Positions 28,633-38,000 of a DNA stretch of 64,000 nucleotides are shown here, piece by piece. The position numbers and the translations under genes were made by a program. Position 1 is the stretch's first letter. Each line of letters opens with the position of its first letter. Under the pieces are notes generated by a model. It was not told the DNA's origin and did no database searches. It was given only the letters and a program-made list of their open reading frames with translations. The stretch comes from Halorubrum sp. CBA1229 (GTDB lineage Archaea > Halobacteriota > Halobacteria > Halobacteriales > Haloferacaceae), in NCBI RefSeq assembly GCF_003721435.2, contig NZ_CP054585.1:2790001-2854000 (forward strand), in the 5' to 3' direction.

Positions 28633-30123
28633 CTACCGCACGTGGCGTCCGGCGAGGTCCCACAGCCGGTCGGCGACGGCGTCGTCGAGCGCGTCGCGGG
28701 TCACGCGCCACTCCCAGTTGCCGTCGATCGTCCCCGGCTCGTTGAACCGCGCCTCGCTGCCGAGCCCGAGCAGGTCCTGCACCGTCGTCATCGCGAGCAC
28801 CGCCTCGGAGCCCCACACCTCGTCGATGATCTCCCACTCGACCTCGCGGTCGCCGTCCGCGCCGACGTTGTACCGGAAGCAGTCGCGCTGCCGCTCGGGG
28901 AGGTCCTCGAAGTAGCCGACCCACGTGTCCGTGTCGTGGGTCGACGTGTAGCCGACGACGCCCTCGGGGTAGTGCATCGGCTGGTACGGGTTCCCCTCCT
29001 GACACCAGTCGGCGTACTGCGGGACGCGCATCCCCGGGAAGCCGAACTCGGCCATCAGCTCGTCCATCGCCGGCTCCTCGAAGCCGAGGTCCTCGGCGAT
29101 AAAGGGCGTCTGGCCCAGCTCGCGCTCCACCGTCTCGAACAGGTCGCGGCCCGGCCCCGCCCGCCACTCGCCGGCCGCCGGGTCGTCGCGGTCGGCCGGG
29201 ATCGCCCAGTACTTCACGAACCCGAGGAAGTGGTCGAGCCGCGCCACGTCCGCGAGGTCGAACAGCCGGCGGAACCGGGCGATCCACCAGTCGTAGTCGC
29301 GCTCGGCGAGCCGCTCCCAGTCGTAGACGGGGTTCCCCCAGCGCTGTCCGTCGTCGCCCGGGTTCGGCGGGACGCCGGCGACCGCGGTCGGGCGGTTCGA
29401 CTCGTCGAGCCGGAACGCCTCCGGGTTCGCCCACACGTCCGCCGAGTCGAGCGCGACGTAGATCGGCACGTCGCCGACGATCGAGACGCCCTCCTCGGCC
29501 GCGACGGCCCGCATGTCGCGCCACTGCCGGTCGAACGTCCACTGAACGAACTCCCGGAACCGGACCTCCGTCGCGTGTCGCTCGCGAGCCTCCGCGAGCG
29601 CCTCGGGGTCGCGCGTCCGGAGCGGCTCCGGCCACTCGACCCAGGTGTCCTCGTCGCGGGCCTCGGAGAGCGCCCGGAACAGCGCGTAGTCGGCGAGCCA
29701 CGGCTCGCGCTCGCGGAAGGCGTCGAGGTCGGCTTCCGCCTCCTCCCCGGCCTCCTCGTCGAACCGCTCGAAGGCGGTGCGCAACAGCGGGAGCTTGTAC
29801 TCCCGAACCGCAGCGTAGTCGACCCTGTCGGTCGGGAACTCCGGCGCCGGTTCGAGGTCGGCCTCGTCGAGCCAGCCGTCGGCGGCGAGCCCGTCGAGGT
29901 CGATCAGGAGCGGGTTGCCGGCGAACGCCGACGGCGACTGGTACGGCGACTCCCCGGCGCCGTCCGTCGTCGGGCCGACCGGGCAGATCTGCCAGTAGTC
30001 GACGTCGGCGTCACCGAGGAACGAGAGGAACGCGGCGGCGCCGTCCCCGAGATCGCCGATCCCGTGCCGTCCCGGTAGCGAGGTGACGTGACAGAACACG
30101 CCGGCGGAGCGATCGAATCGCAT
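28633..30123 (-). CDS. malQ: 4-alpha-glucanotransferase (amylomaltase, GH77)
   Basis: A 496-residue enzyme that transfers maltodextrin segments between chains in the cytoplasm. The GH77 marks are LPGRHGIGDLGDGAAAFLSF and WQICPVGPT near the start. VSIVGDVPIYVALDSADVWA and VARLDHFLGFVKYWAIP carry the nucleophile Asp, FIAEDLGF the acid/base Glu, and YTSTHDTDTWVGYF the transition-state Asp. Length is normal for the family. It lies downstream of two GH13 genes on the same strand and 4 bp before the CaCA gene, consistent with an alpha-glucan operon. The ATG at 30123 gives MRFDRSAGVFCHVTSLPGR, the usual start. Confidence 0.93.
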   Translation of the reverse strand: MRFDRSAGVFCHVTSLPGRHGIGDLGDGAAAFLSFLGDADVDYWQICPVGPTTDGAGESPYQSPSAFAGNPLLIDLDGLAADGWLDEADLEPAPEFPTDRVDYAAVREYKLPLLRTAFERFDEEAGEEAEADLDAFREREPWLADYALFRALSEARDEDTWVEWPEPLRTRDPEALAEARERHATEVRFREFVQWTFDRQWRDMRAVAAEEGVSIVGDVPIYVALDSADVWANPEAFRLDESNRPTAVAGVPPNPGDDGQRWGNPVYDWERLAERDYDWWIARFRRLFDLADVARLDHFLGFVKYWAIPADRDDPAAGEWRAGPGRDLFETVERELGQTPFIAEDLGFEEPAMDELMAEFGFPGMRVPQYADWCQEGNPYQPMHYPEGVVGYTSTHDTDTWVGYFEDLPERQRDCFRYNVGADGDREVEWEIIDEVWGSEAVLAMTTVQDLLGLGSEARFNEPGTIDGNWEWRVTRDALDDAVADRLWDLAGRHVR

Positions 30124-30199
30124 GCGTCTCCCTGCGATCCCCACCGACTCAAGCGTTGCGTCCGGCGGGGGTCTCGGGCGTCGCGGCCGGGCGGCCGGT

Positions 30200-32815
30200 T
30201 CAGTCGTCGCGGTCCGCCCGCCACACGACCGCGTCCGCGGTCTCGAGCGTGACGGGGCCCGCGTCGTCTCCGACCGCCGCGTTCGCGTCGGGCGCGGCGA
30301 GGGCGACGGCCCAGTCGAGCGCTCCGTCCGGATCGCCGCCTCCGTCGCGCTCGGCCGTCACGCCGAGGTCGTCGAGGACGTTCGTCGGCGACAGTTCGAC
30401 GGGGGTTCCCTCCACGTTGCAGGCGACGAGCAGCGCCTCGTCCCCGTCGGGATCGCGTCTGAGCGCCTGGTACACCACGGTCCCCTCCGTCGGATGCCGG
30501 TAGCCGAACGCCTCGCCGCGGCTCGGATCGACGTCGCGTCGGAGCCAGGGCCGCGCCTGCCGGAACTCGCGGACTCGGCGGTCGAACGCGGTCCGCGCGT
30601 CGCCCTGGTCGTCTTCCCACCGGTCCAAGACGAGGTACTCGGCCACGTCGGCGCTCCACGCGAACGAGAACGCCCGCAGGTCGGTCGCGGCGAGCGCGTC
30701 GCTGGAGGCGGCGTCGCCGCGACCGCCCTCCGCGAGCGGCGTCCCCTTGACGGACAGCAGCTCCGCGATGAGGTCGAGGTCGTAGTCCGTCGCGTCGATC
30801 AGGGCCGCCAGCGTCGTGACGAACTCCTTCAGTTCGGCGCGCGTCTCGAATCCGAGCTCTTTCAGCCGCGGGAACGCGGCGCGCTCGCCGTACGCCCCCT
30901 CCGGCACGTGCCAGTCGATCCACGGCGCCTCCTCGGCGACGACTTTCACGTTCCACGTCGGGTCGGTGTCCCGGACGAACCCCCACGGCGCCCGGTAGTT
31001 CGCGTGGAGGAAGTCCATCGGGACGCCCGGCATCGCGACGTGGAACCAGACCAGCGCGGCGGGGCTGTCGTACGCCTCGCGGATCGTCTCCGGCGGCGAG
31101 TCGGCGAGGTACGGGTTGATCAGCGCGCCGCTCCAGTCGTCGGTCACCTCGACCTGCGAGCCGCGCCGCAGCGTGTCGTGGTTCGCGACGCCGGTGATCC
31201 ACTGGCTTCCCATCTCGCCGACTTCGCGCATGCGCCACCACTTCGTCACCCAGAACGTCAGGAGCGCTGGCTTGTTGTGCGCGAACGTCACGGGCGACCA
31301 CTGGAACGCGTGCGGGTGCCGGTCGATCAGCGTCCGGTACGTCGACGCCAGCTCCCAGTCCTCGCGCGGCCACGGTCGGCCGTCCTCGTAGATCATCCAG
31401 GGGCGGAACTCGGTCCCGGCGACCTCGTGTGTCATCCGGTCCATCTCGGCGAGGAACGCGTCGTCGTGGACCTGCTCGCCGGTCTCCTCGTCGTGGTAGG
31501 TGAAGTCCTGCGCGCCGTCGATGCGGATCCCGTCGGCGCCGAAGTTCGCCTTCCGGCGCTGGAGTTCGAGGAGGATCGCCCGCACCACGGGCTGTCGGTA
31601 GTCTAAGTGGAGCCCGTACATCCCCGGCCCCTCGAAGAAGGGGTCAGGGAGCAGCTCCGCCGCGGCCTCGTCGGCGTGCCCGAGTGCCACGTCGAAGACG
31701 ACCCGGATCGGGTCGGGCATCGCGTGGCAGGCGGCGATGAGGTCGACGAGTTCGTCGGGGCGCCCCGTCTCCAGTATCGCCGGGTTCGCGGCCGAGAAGG
31801 CGCTCACGACGACGTCGTACCCCCAGTTGGTCTGGTCCGGGCGCTCGACGCCGACGGTCACGCGCTCCGCGTCGCGTTCGCGGTCGAGGCCGCCGTCCGG
31901 CGTTTCGCTGTCGACGCCGCCGGGGCGCCAGTACCACTGCCGCCCGTACGCCTGCGTGAGCGGCTCGACGGGCATGAGTTGGACCGCGTCGTACCCGACG
32001 TAGTTGCGCTCGTGGGGGGCGAGCGGGTCGCCGGCGCGGAGCTTCTCCCCGATCGCTTCGAACCGCTCCGCGAGCGCCGCGAGGGACCCGCGCTCGGTCG
32101 ACGTGCCGGGGTGGATCTCCAGCATGCTCGTCGCGGGGTCTATCCGCGGGAGCCCGTCGTCTTCCGTCGTCGGGAGCGCCTCGTCGCCGGTCCCGAGCGA
32201 GGCGAAGTGGTCGCGGTCGGGCCGCGTCGCATCTAAGCGCGGCCAGTCGTACGCCTCGGCGGGCGCGAACGCCCCGAACGGGACCGAGTACGCGAGCGGG
32301 TCACGGACCGTCTCCCACTCGTCGTCCCCGTCGGGCGTTCGGTACGCGAGCTGGTAGAGCGCGCCGAGCCGGTCGCGGGTCCCAACGGGGATCCCCTCGA
32401 CGGCGACCCAGTGGAACTCGCCGTCGCGCTCGACCGGGAGCCGGTCGACGCGGAACGCGACCTCGCGGAGGTCGTCGCGGCCGGGGTCTATCGTCGCTTC
32501 CCCCCGCTGGTCGTCTCCGTTCTCGTCGTCCGACAGGGGCGTGAACAGCTCGAGTCGCACGTCTTCGACCGAAACCCCGGCGTCGACGAGGTCGGGCGTC
32601 CAGAAGCCGAAGGCGACGCCCGCCGGCGGGTCGGTCGCCGGGTCCGCGTCCGCCCCCCGGATCGGGTGCGCGCCGAGCCGTTCGGCGATCGATTTGGCCG
32701 CCTCGAACCGACCGTCGGCGGCGTCGCGGTCGGCCCGAGCCCGCTCGACGAGCGCGGCGGTCCGCTCCGGGAGGACCGCGAACCCAGATCCCTCGGAGGC
32801 GCTCCCGCCGCTCAT
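30200..32815 (-). CDS. Atypical GH13 (alpha-amylase superfamily) protein
   Basis: An 871-residue protein with a GH13 barrel in its middle. Region I resembles RVVFDVALGHADEAAAEL (near 370). Region II is GADGIRIDGAQDF, with the nucleophile Asp near 427. The acid/base Glu is likely in WMIYEDGRPWP near 473, and region IV is ITGVANHDTLRRG near 539. The first ~230 residues form a beta-sandwich-like N-domain. It departs from ordinary amylases: the usual N after D...H is missing in region I, and large insertions such as YQWSPVTFAHNKPAL-like stretches are present. The ATG overlaps the upstream amylase stop by 4 bp (ATGA), implying translational coupling. It may handle branch points or odd oligosaccharides, but the substrate is unknown. 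Confidence 0.78.
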   Translation of the reverse strand: MSGGSASEGSGFAVLPERTAALVERARADRDAADGRFEAAKSIAERLGAHPIRGADADPATDPPAGVAFGFWTPDLVDAGVSVEDVRLELFTPLSDDENGDDQRGEATIDPGRDDLREVAFRVDRLPVERDGEFHWVAVEGIPVGTRDRLGALYQLAYRTPDGDDEWETVRDPLAYSVPFGAFAPAEAYDWPRLDATRPDRDHFASLGTGDEALPTTEDDGLPRIDPATSMLEIHPGTSTERGSLAALAERFEAIGEKLRAGDPLAPHERNYVGYDAVQLMPVEPLTQAYGRQWYWRPGGVDSETPDGGLDRERDAERVTVGVERPDQTNWGYDVVVSAFSAANPAILETGRPDELVDLIAACHAMPDPIRVVFDVALGHADEAAAELLPDPFFEGPGMYGLHLDYRQPVVRAILLELQRRKANFGADGIRIDGAQDFTYHDEETGEQVHDDAFLAEMDRMTHEVAGTEFRPWMIYEDGRPWPREDWELASTYRTLIDRHPHAFQWSPVTFAHNKPALLTFWVTKWWRMREVGEMGSQWITGVANHDTLRRGSQVEVTDDWSGALINPYLADSPPETIREAYDSPAALVWFHVAMPGVPMDFLHANYRAPWGFVRDTDPTWNVKVVAEEAPWIDWHVPEGAYGERAAFPRLKELGFETRAELKEFVTTLAALIDATDYDLDLIAELLSVKGTPLAEGGRGDAASSDALAATDLRAFSFAWSADVAEYLVLDRWEDDQGDARTAFDRRVREFRQARPWLRRDVDPSRGEAFGYRHPTEGTVVYQALRRDPDGDEALLVACNVEGTPVELSPTNVLDDLGVTAERDGGGDPDGALDWAVALAAPDANAAVGDDAGPVTLETADAVVWRADRDD

Positions 32816-34920
32816 TCCTCCGTCTCTCGGACGATCGCGACCTCGTCGGCGCGGATCCGCTCGGTCCCCTCGCCGTCGGTGACGACGCAGCGCTCGTCGG
32901 TGACGAGGTCGCGGTCCGCGTGGGCGGCGTCGACGGCGACGCTCGCCTCGTCGGGCGCGAAGTTGAGGACGACGATCAGCGACTCGTCGTCGGTTGAGCG
33001 GCGGAACGCCACCACGTCGTCGGGGTGGATGTTCCCGCTGGCGACGATCGGCCGCTCGTCGAGGTCGCCGCTGGCGACGTGGTACCCGACGCGTTCGAGG
33101 TCGCCCTCGGGACCGAGCGCCGGGTGGTCGGCGCGGGTCGCGAGCAGGCGCTCGTAGCGCTCCCTGACCTCGTCGCGCGCGTGCTCCCACGCGATCGCGT
33201 CGCGGCGACCGCGCTGGCCGATCTCCTGGCCGGCGTACACCATCGGCACGCCGGGCAAGGTGAACGTCGCGGCGCCGGCGGCGGCCGCGGCGGCGTCCCC
33301 GCACTCGACGCGGTAGCGCGTCTCGTCGTGGTTCTCGATGTACTGGAGGAAGCCGGCGTGGTCGGGGAACCCGATCTCCGCGCGCTGGTCGATCGCGTCG
33401 AGGACGGTGCTGGCGGGCTCGGCGCCGCGGCCGACCTGCCGGAGCTGGAAGTACAGCGTCGCGTCGAAGTGGACGTCGAACATCCCCTCGTGGAAGCCGG
33501 GGATGTACGGGATCGTCTCGTCCATCAGCAGGAACTCGCGGTCCTTCGCTTTCACCCGGTCGCGGAGCTCGCGCCAGAACGAGTCGGGCACGGCCCACGC
33601 CATGTCGCAGCGGAACCCGTCCACGAGCGGCGCCCACTCGTCGATCACGTCGAGCAGGAACCGGCGCACGTCGAGGTTCGCGTGGTTCAGGTTCGCGATC
33701 AGCTCCCAGTCGAAGTAGGTGCCCGGCTCGCCGGACTCCTGCCACTCGAAGCGGTCGCGGTACGGGGAGTCGGGGTTCTGATACGCGTCTCGGAACCACT
33801 CGTGGTCGCGCGCGGTGTGGTTGGCGACGAAGTCGAACAGCACTCGCATCCCGTTGTCGTGGGCGGTCTCGACGAGCGCCTCGTAGTCGTCGCGGTCGCC
33901 GAGGTCCTCGGCGACGTCGAAGAAGTCGACAATATTGTAGCCGTGCGGCTTCCCGTCGTGCTGGAGCACGGGGGTGAGCCACAGCGTGTCGACGCCGAGC
34001 TCGGCGATCCGCGGGATCCGCTCCGCGATCTCCTCGAACGCCTCCCCCTCGTCGGCGTCGGCGAACGTCCGGACGTACACCTCGTAGACGGTCGCGTCCG
34101 TCGTCCACTCGGGCGGCTGGTTGAGCCGGACGGTCTCGAAGGCGGGTCCGTCGGCGCCGGTCGGGACGGCCAGGTCCGGGTCTGTTGGCTCGACCTCGTC
34201 CGCGGCCGTGAGGCCGCTCCGATCGACGCGCTCGACCGCGACCGCGTCCGCGACGCTCACCCGCTGTTCGCGTCCCGGCTCACGGGCGACGGCGACGCCG
34301 TGGACGCGGAGGCGGTCCGGCACGGTGTCGGCCGGGATCCGGATCTCGCGCCCGTCGTCTGAGGTCCGGAGCCCGTCTCGGGGATTCCGTCGCCCCTCCG
34401 CGACCGCCTCCTCGACGTCGCGGTCGTCGACGACGACGGTGACGGCCAGGTCCGACGCCTCGAGGTCGGACTCGGGGTTCGGCGTCGGCGTCGCCCGGAC
34501 GACGACCTCGGCGCTCTCGCTGCCTTCGTCCCCGTCCTCGACCGTCGCGTCGAGCAGGACCCGCGGGCGGCCGACGCCCTCGCGGGCGCGCTCGGCGCCG
34601 TAGTCGATTCCGGCGTGGTCGGCGTCGCGGTCGCGGATCGCCGTGCCGCTGCCGCCGGCGACGTCGACGCCCTCGTAGCTCGACGCGAACGCGCGTACCG
34701 TCAGGAGGTGGTCGCCGTCGGGCGCGTCGAGGCCGATCCGGTACCGACCGGGGACGTCCGGCGTGAAGTCAGTCACGGCCGCCTCGCCGACCGTCGCCTC
34801 GCTGTCCGGCGGCGCGTCGGCCACGCGCCACTCGTACTCCGCCTCGGGGTTCGGGTCCCGCGGCGCCAGCTGCGTCGTCTCCCCGGTGGGAAGGAACCGG
34901 GGGGGTCCAGGGTGGTGCAT
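32812..34920 (-). CDS. Intracellular alpha-amylase (GH13) with N-terminal beta domains
   Basis: A 702-residue glycoside hydrolase of family 13. The first ~270 residues look like beta-sandwich carbohydrate-binding or PKD-like modules (EYEWRVADAPPDSEATVGEA). The catalytic barrel shows the four regions: VLFDFVANHTARDHEWF near 358, VDGFRCDMAWAVPD near 435 (nucleophile Asp), FLLMDETIPYIPG near 463 (Glu), and FLQYIENHDETRYR near 525. GVPMVYAGQEIGQRG follows. There is no signal peptide, so it acts in the cytoplasm on maltodextrin or stored glucan. It heads the strand of glucan genes and diverges from the GH15 gene over 112 bp. Confidence 0.9.
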   Translation of the reverse strand: MHHPGPPRFLPTGETTQLAPRDPNPEAEYEWRVADAPPDSEATVGEAAVTDFTPDVPGRYRIGLDAPDGDHLLTVRAFASSYEGVDVAGGSGTAIRDRDADHAGIDYGAERAREGVGRPRVLLDATVEDGDEGSESAEVVVRATPTPNPESDLEASDLAVTVVVDDRDVEEAVAEGRRNPRDGLRTSDDGREIRIPADTVPDRLRVHGVAVAREPGREQRVSVADAVAVERVDRSGLTAADEVEPTDPDLAVPTGADGPAFETVRLNQPPEWTTDATVYEVYVRTFADADEGEAFEEIAERIPRIAELGVDTLWLTPVLQHDGKPHGYNIVDFFDVAEDLGDRDDYEALVETAHDNGMRVLFDFVANHTARDHEWFRDAYQNPDSPYRDRFEWQESGEPGTYFDWELIANLNHANLDVRRFLLDVIDEWAPLVDGFRCDMAWAVPDSFWRELRDRVKAKDREFLLMDETIPYIPGFHEGMFDVHFDATLYFQLRQVGRGAEPASTVLDAIDQRAEIGFPDHAGFLQYIENHDETRYRVECGDAAAAAAGAATFTLPGVPMVYAGQEIGQRGRRDAIAWEHARDEVRERYERLLATRADHPALGPEGDLERVGYHVASGDLDERPIVASGNIHPDDVVAFRRSTDDESLIVVLNFAPDEASVAVDAAHADRDLVTDERCVVTDGEGTERIRADEVAIVRETEE

Positions 34921-35032
34921 GTGCCACCCATCGGCACCCGGGGTATTCGTTGTTGCCCTTCGCCGAACCGCGGCGAGACCGGTCGGTCGCCTCGTTCGTC
35001 AAGGCTTTTACCGAGGGTATCGCAAAGCGACT

Positions 35033-38000
35033 ATGCGACTGCGAACCGCTCTCACGGAGCACGAACGTCGGCGCGGCGAGCGCTATCCGGCGGAGCGTCC
35101 CACGACCGCCGGCGCGTTCACGGGCGACGACGGCCGTCTGGTCCACGTCGGGCCCGACGGCACCGTCCACGACTGTTCGTACTCCCTGTCGGGAGTCGGC
35201 GGGGCCGACCGGCTCCGAATGGGCATCACGGCCGGACGCGGCGTCCGCTGGTTCGACGACCTCACGACGACGCGACAGCACTACGACGGCGACACGCCGC
35301 TCGTCGAGACCGAGTACGACGCGGGCCGGTACACGATCCACCAGTTCGATCTCGTCGTGAGCGACACGCACCTCACGCACGTCGAGCTTCGCGGTGCCCC
35401 GCCCGCAGGCGCCGAACTCGTCGCCGCCTGCGCGTTCTCGCCGGACATGGTCGAGGGGCGCGTCGGCAACCTGGTCCACGACGGGGCCGGCCCGAACGAC
35501 GGGAGCGTCGTCGAGGTGTACCACCGGAGCGAACACGACTTCCTCACGGCGTCGACCGGGCTCTCGGCGGCGCACGGCCAGCGGCTCCGCACGATCACGG
35601 AGCTGCTCGGCGAGGACGAGAACGGGTTCCCCCACCGCGGGGAGATCGACCAGCGCGAGGACTCGCGGCTCACCCCCGACGTCGTCGTCCGGGCGCCCTT
35701 CGAGCGCGACGGGCGGAGCGAGCGCGTCACGCTGGCGAGCCGAGCGGTCGTCGACCGCCGGGAGACCCGCGAGACGGGCGACGACGCGATGGACGCGCTC
35801 ACCGACGGCCCCGACCGCCAGCGACGGATCGAGGAGCTCTCTCGGATCGCGACCGCCTACCCCGACGCCGCCGACCTCCGGGAGGCCGCCGACGGGCGCG
35901 GGCCGACGGTGCCCGAGGACGTGCCGCGACGCGGCGTGATCGCCAGCGACCTCCGCGCCCTCGACCTGCTGACGGCCGAGTCCGGCGCCCGGATCGCCGC
36001 CCCCGAGTTCGACCCCTTCTACTCGACCTCCGGCGGCTACGGCTACACCTGGTTCCGCGACGAGGCGGAGACCGCCTCGGCGCTCCTGAGCGCGAGCGAG
36101 GAGATCGACCTCGACGCCGACGAGGAGCTGCTCGCGACCGCGTCGTTCCTGTGTCGCACGCAGGACGCCGACGGCTCGTGGCCCCACCGCGTCTGGGCCG
36201 ACTCGGGGAAGGTCGCCCCCGGCTGGGCGAACGCCCGGATCGAGGGCGCGAACGGGACGCCCAGTCCGAACGACCAGCTCGACCAGCCGGCCTCCGTGGT
36301 CGCGTTCCTCGCCCGGCTCCGTCGCACCACCGACCTCCCCGAGGAGTGGCGCGATCGGATCGACGCGACGATCGCCGACGCGGTCGCCTTCCTCCGGGAG
36401 ACGACCGAGGCGGACGGGCTCCCGCGTCGGTGCCAGAACTGCTGGGAGAACGCCCTCGGGCGGTTCACGCACACCGGCGCGGCGTACCTCCGCGCGTTCG
36501 CCGCGGTCGCCCGGGCCCCGGTCGACGACGAGACGCGCGTCGCGGCGGCCGCGGCGGCCGACGACGCGCTCGCCGGACTCGACGACCGCTGGAATCCGGA
36601 CATCGGTCGGTTCCCCCAGCGCGAGAGCGAGGAGAGCCGCGACGACCGCGCGGACGCCAGCACGTTCGCGCTCGCGAGCGCGACTGTCGAGTACGCGGCG
36701 CTGCGCGAGGAGCGCGCGGACGTCGACGGCGCGGTCACCGACGGCGCCGGCGCGACGGTCACCGCGGCCGACTTCAACGCGTTCCTCGACAGCGTGCGGA
36801 CCCACGTCCGGAACTCGATCGAGACGCTCCGTCGCGAGACGGCCGACGTCGAGGGACTCGTACGGTTCACCGGTGACGACTGGCGCACGGCCGAGCAGGG
36901 GGCCGCGAAGGTGTGGTCGATCGCGACGCTGTGGGGCGCCACGGCCGCGGCCGAGCTCGGCGGGCTCGTCCGCGAGCGGGGCGGCGACGCCGACGAGCTG
37001 TTCGGGTCGGCCCGCGAGCTGTACTCGCTGTGCGAGCCCGACGGGCACTTCGTCAACGACGCCGGGCTCTTCGCCGAGCAGGCGTTCGACGACGGCGACC
37101 TCGACAGCGCGACGCCGATCGGGTGGTCGCACGCGCTCCGGATCGAGGCCACGGTGACGCTCGCGAAGTACGGCGCGCTCCCGGTCCCGCACGACCGGCC
37201 GACCGGGCCGGACGAGGCGCCCCACTGGACGACCGGCCGGAAGTTCGGCGTCGGCACGCCCGCCGACCACCAGGCCGACGACCCGGTCCCGGTCTGGTTC
37301 ACGCTCACCGAGGGGGCGCTCACCGAGGCGCGGTTCCCGCGGATCGACGTGATGAACGTCCGGACGTTCGACTTCCTCGTCGCCGACCCGGAGACGGGGC
37401 ACACCGTCCGGACGTTCGACGAGACGAGCCACGTCACGACGACGGAGACGGTGGAGCGCACGACGGAACCGACCGTCGGCGACGCGCTGGCGTACACGCA
37501 GACGATCCGAGAGAGCGGCGACGGCCACGGCCACGAGTGGACGCTGACCGTCGAGTACGCGGTCGACACCGACGGGGACGCCGTCCTCGCAGACGTCGAC
37601 TTCGAGGGCGAGCGGGAGTACGACGTGTACGCCTTAGTCGACACGACGATCACGAACGTCGGGACGAACGACCGCGGCGACCGCGTCGAGAGCGCCGACG
37701 GCTACCATCTGGTCGCGCGCAACGACGACGCGGACGAGCGGGGCACGGGGAAGCTCGTCGACGACGACGGCGACTCCTTCGAGGTCGCGCTCGCGCTCGC
37801 GAGCGAGAGCCGGTTCGAGTGGGCGAGCACGCTGTTGGCCGGCGGGCACGAGGCCGAGGGCCTGTTCGCCGAGGGGGAGCGCGGCCCCGGCCTGACTGAG
37901 GCCAGCGGCAACGTCGTGCTCGCCGGGCTCGTCGGGAGCGGAACCGCCGTCTCGGAGACGGTCGCGCTCGGTTTCGCCGAGGAGGCGGACACCGACGCCG

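Noticed and set aside
30200-34108. A single 1,302-codon minus-strand reading that would fuse part of the amylase region with the GH13 gene
   Set aside because: Its first 430 codons are an Arg-rich out-of-frame shadow of the amylase. The GH13 protein starts at 32815 with an ATGA overlap.
34769-37534. Open frame of 921 codons on the minus strand
   Set aside because: Antisense shadow of the GH15 gene; Arg/Gly/Val-rich composition and no motif.
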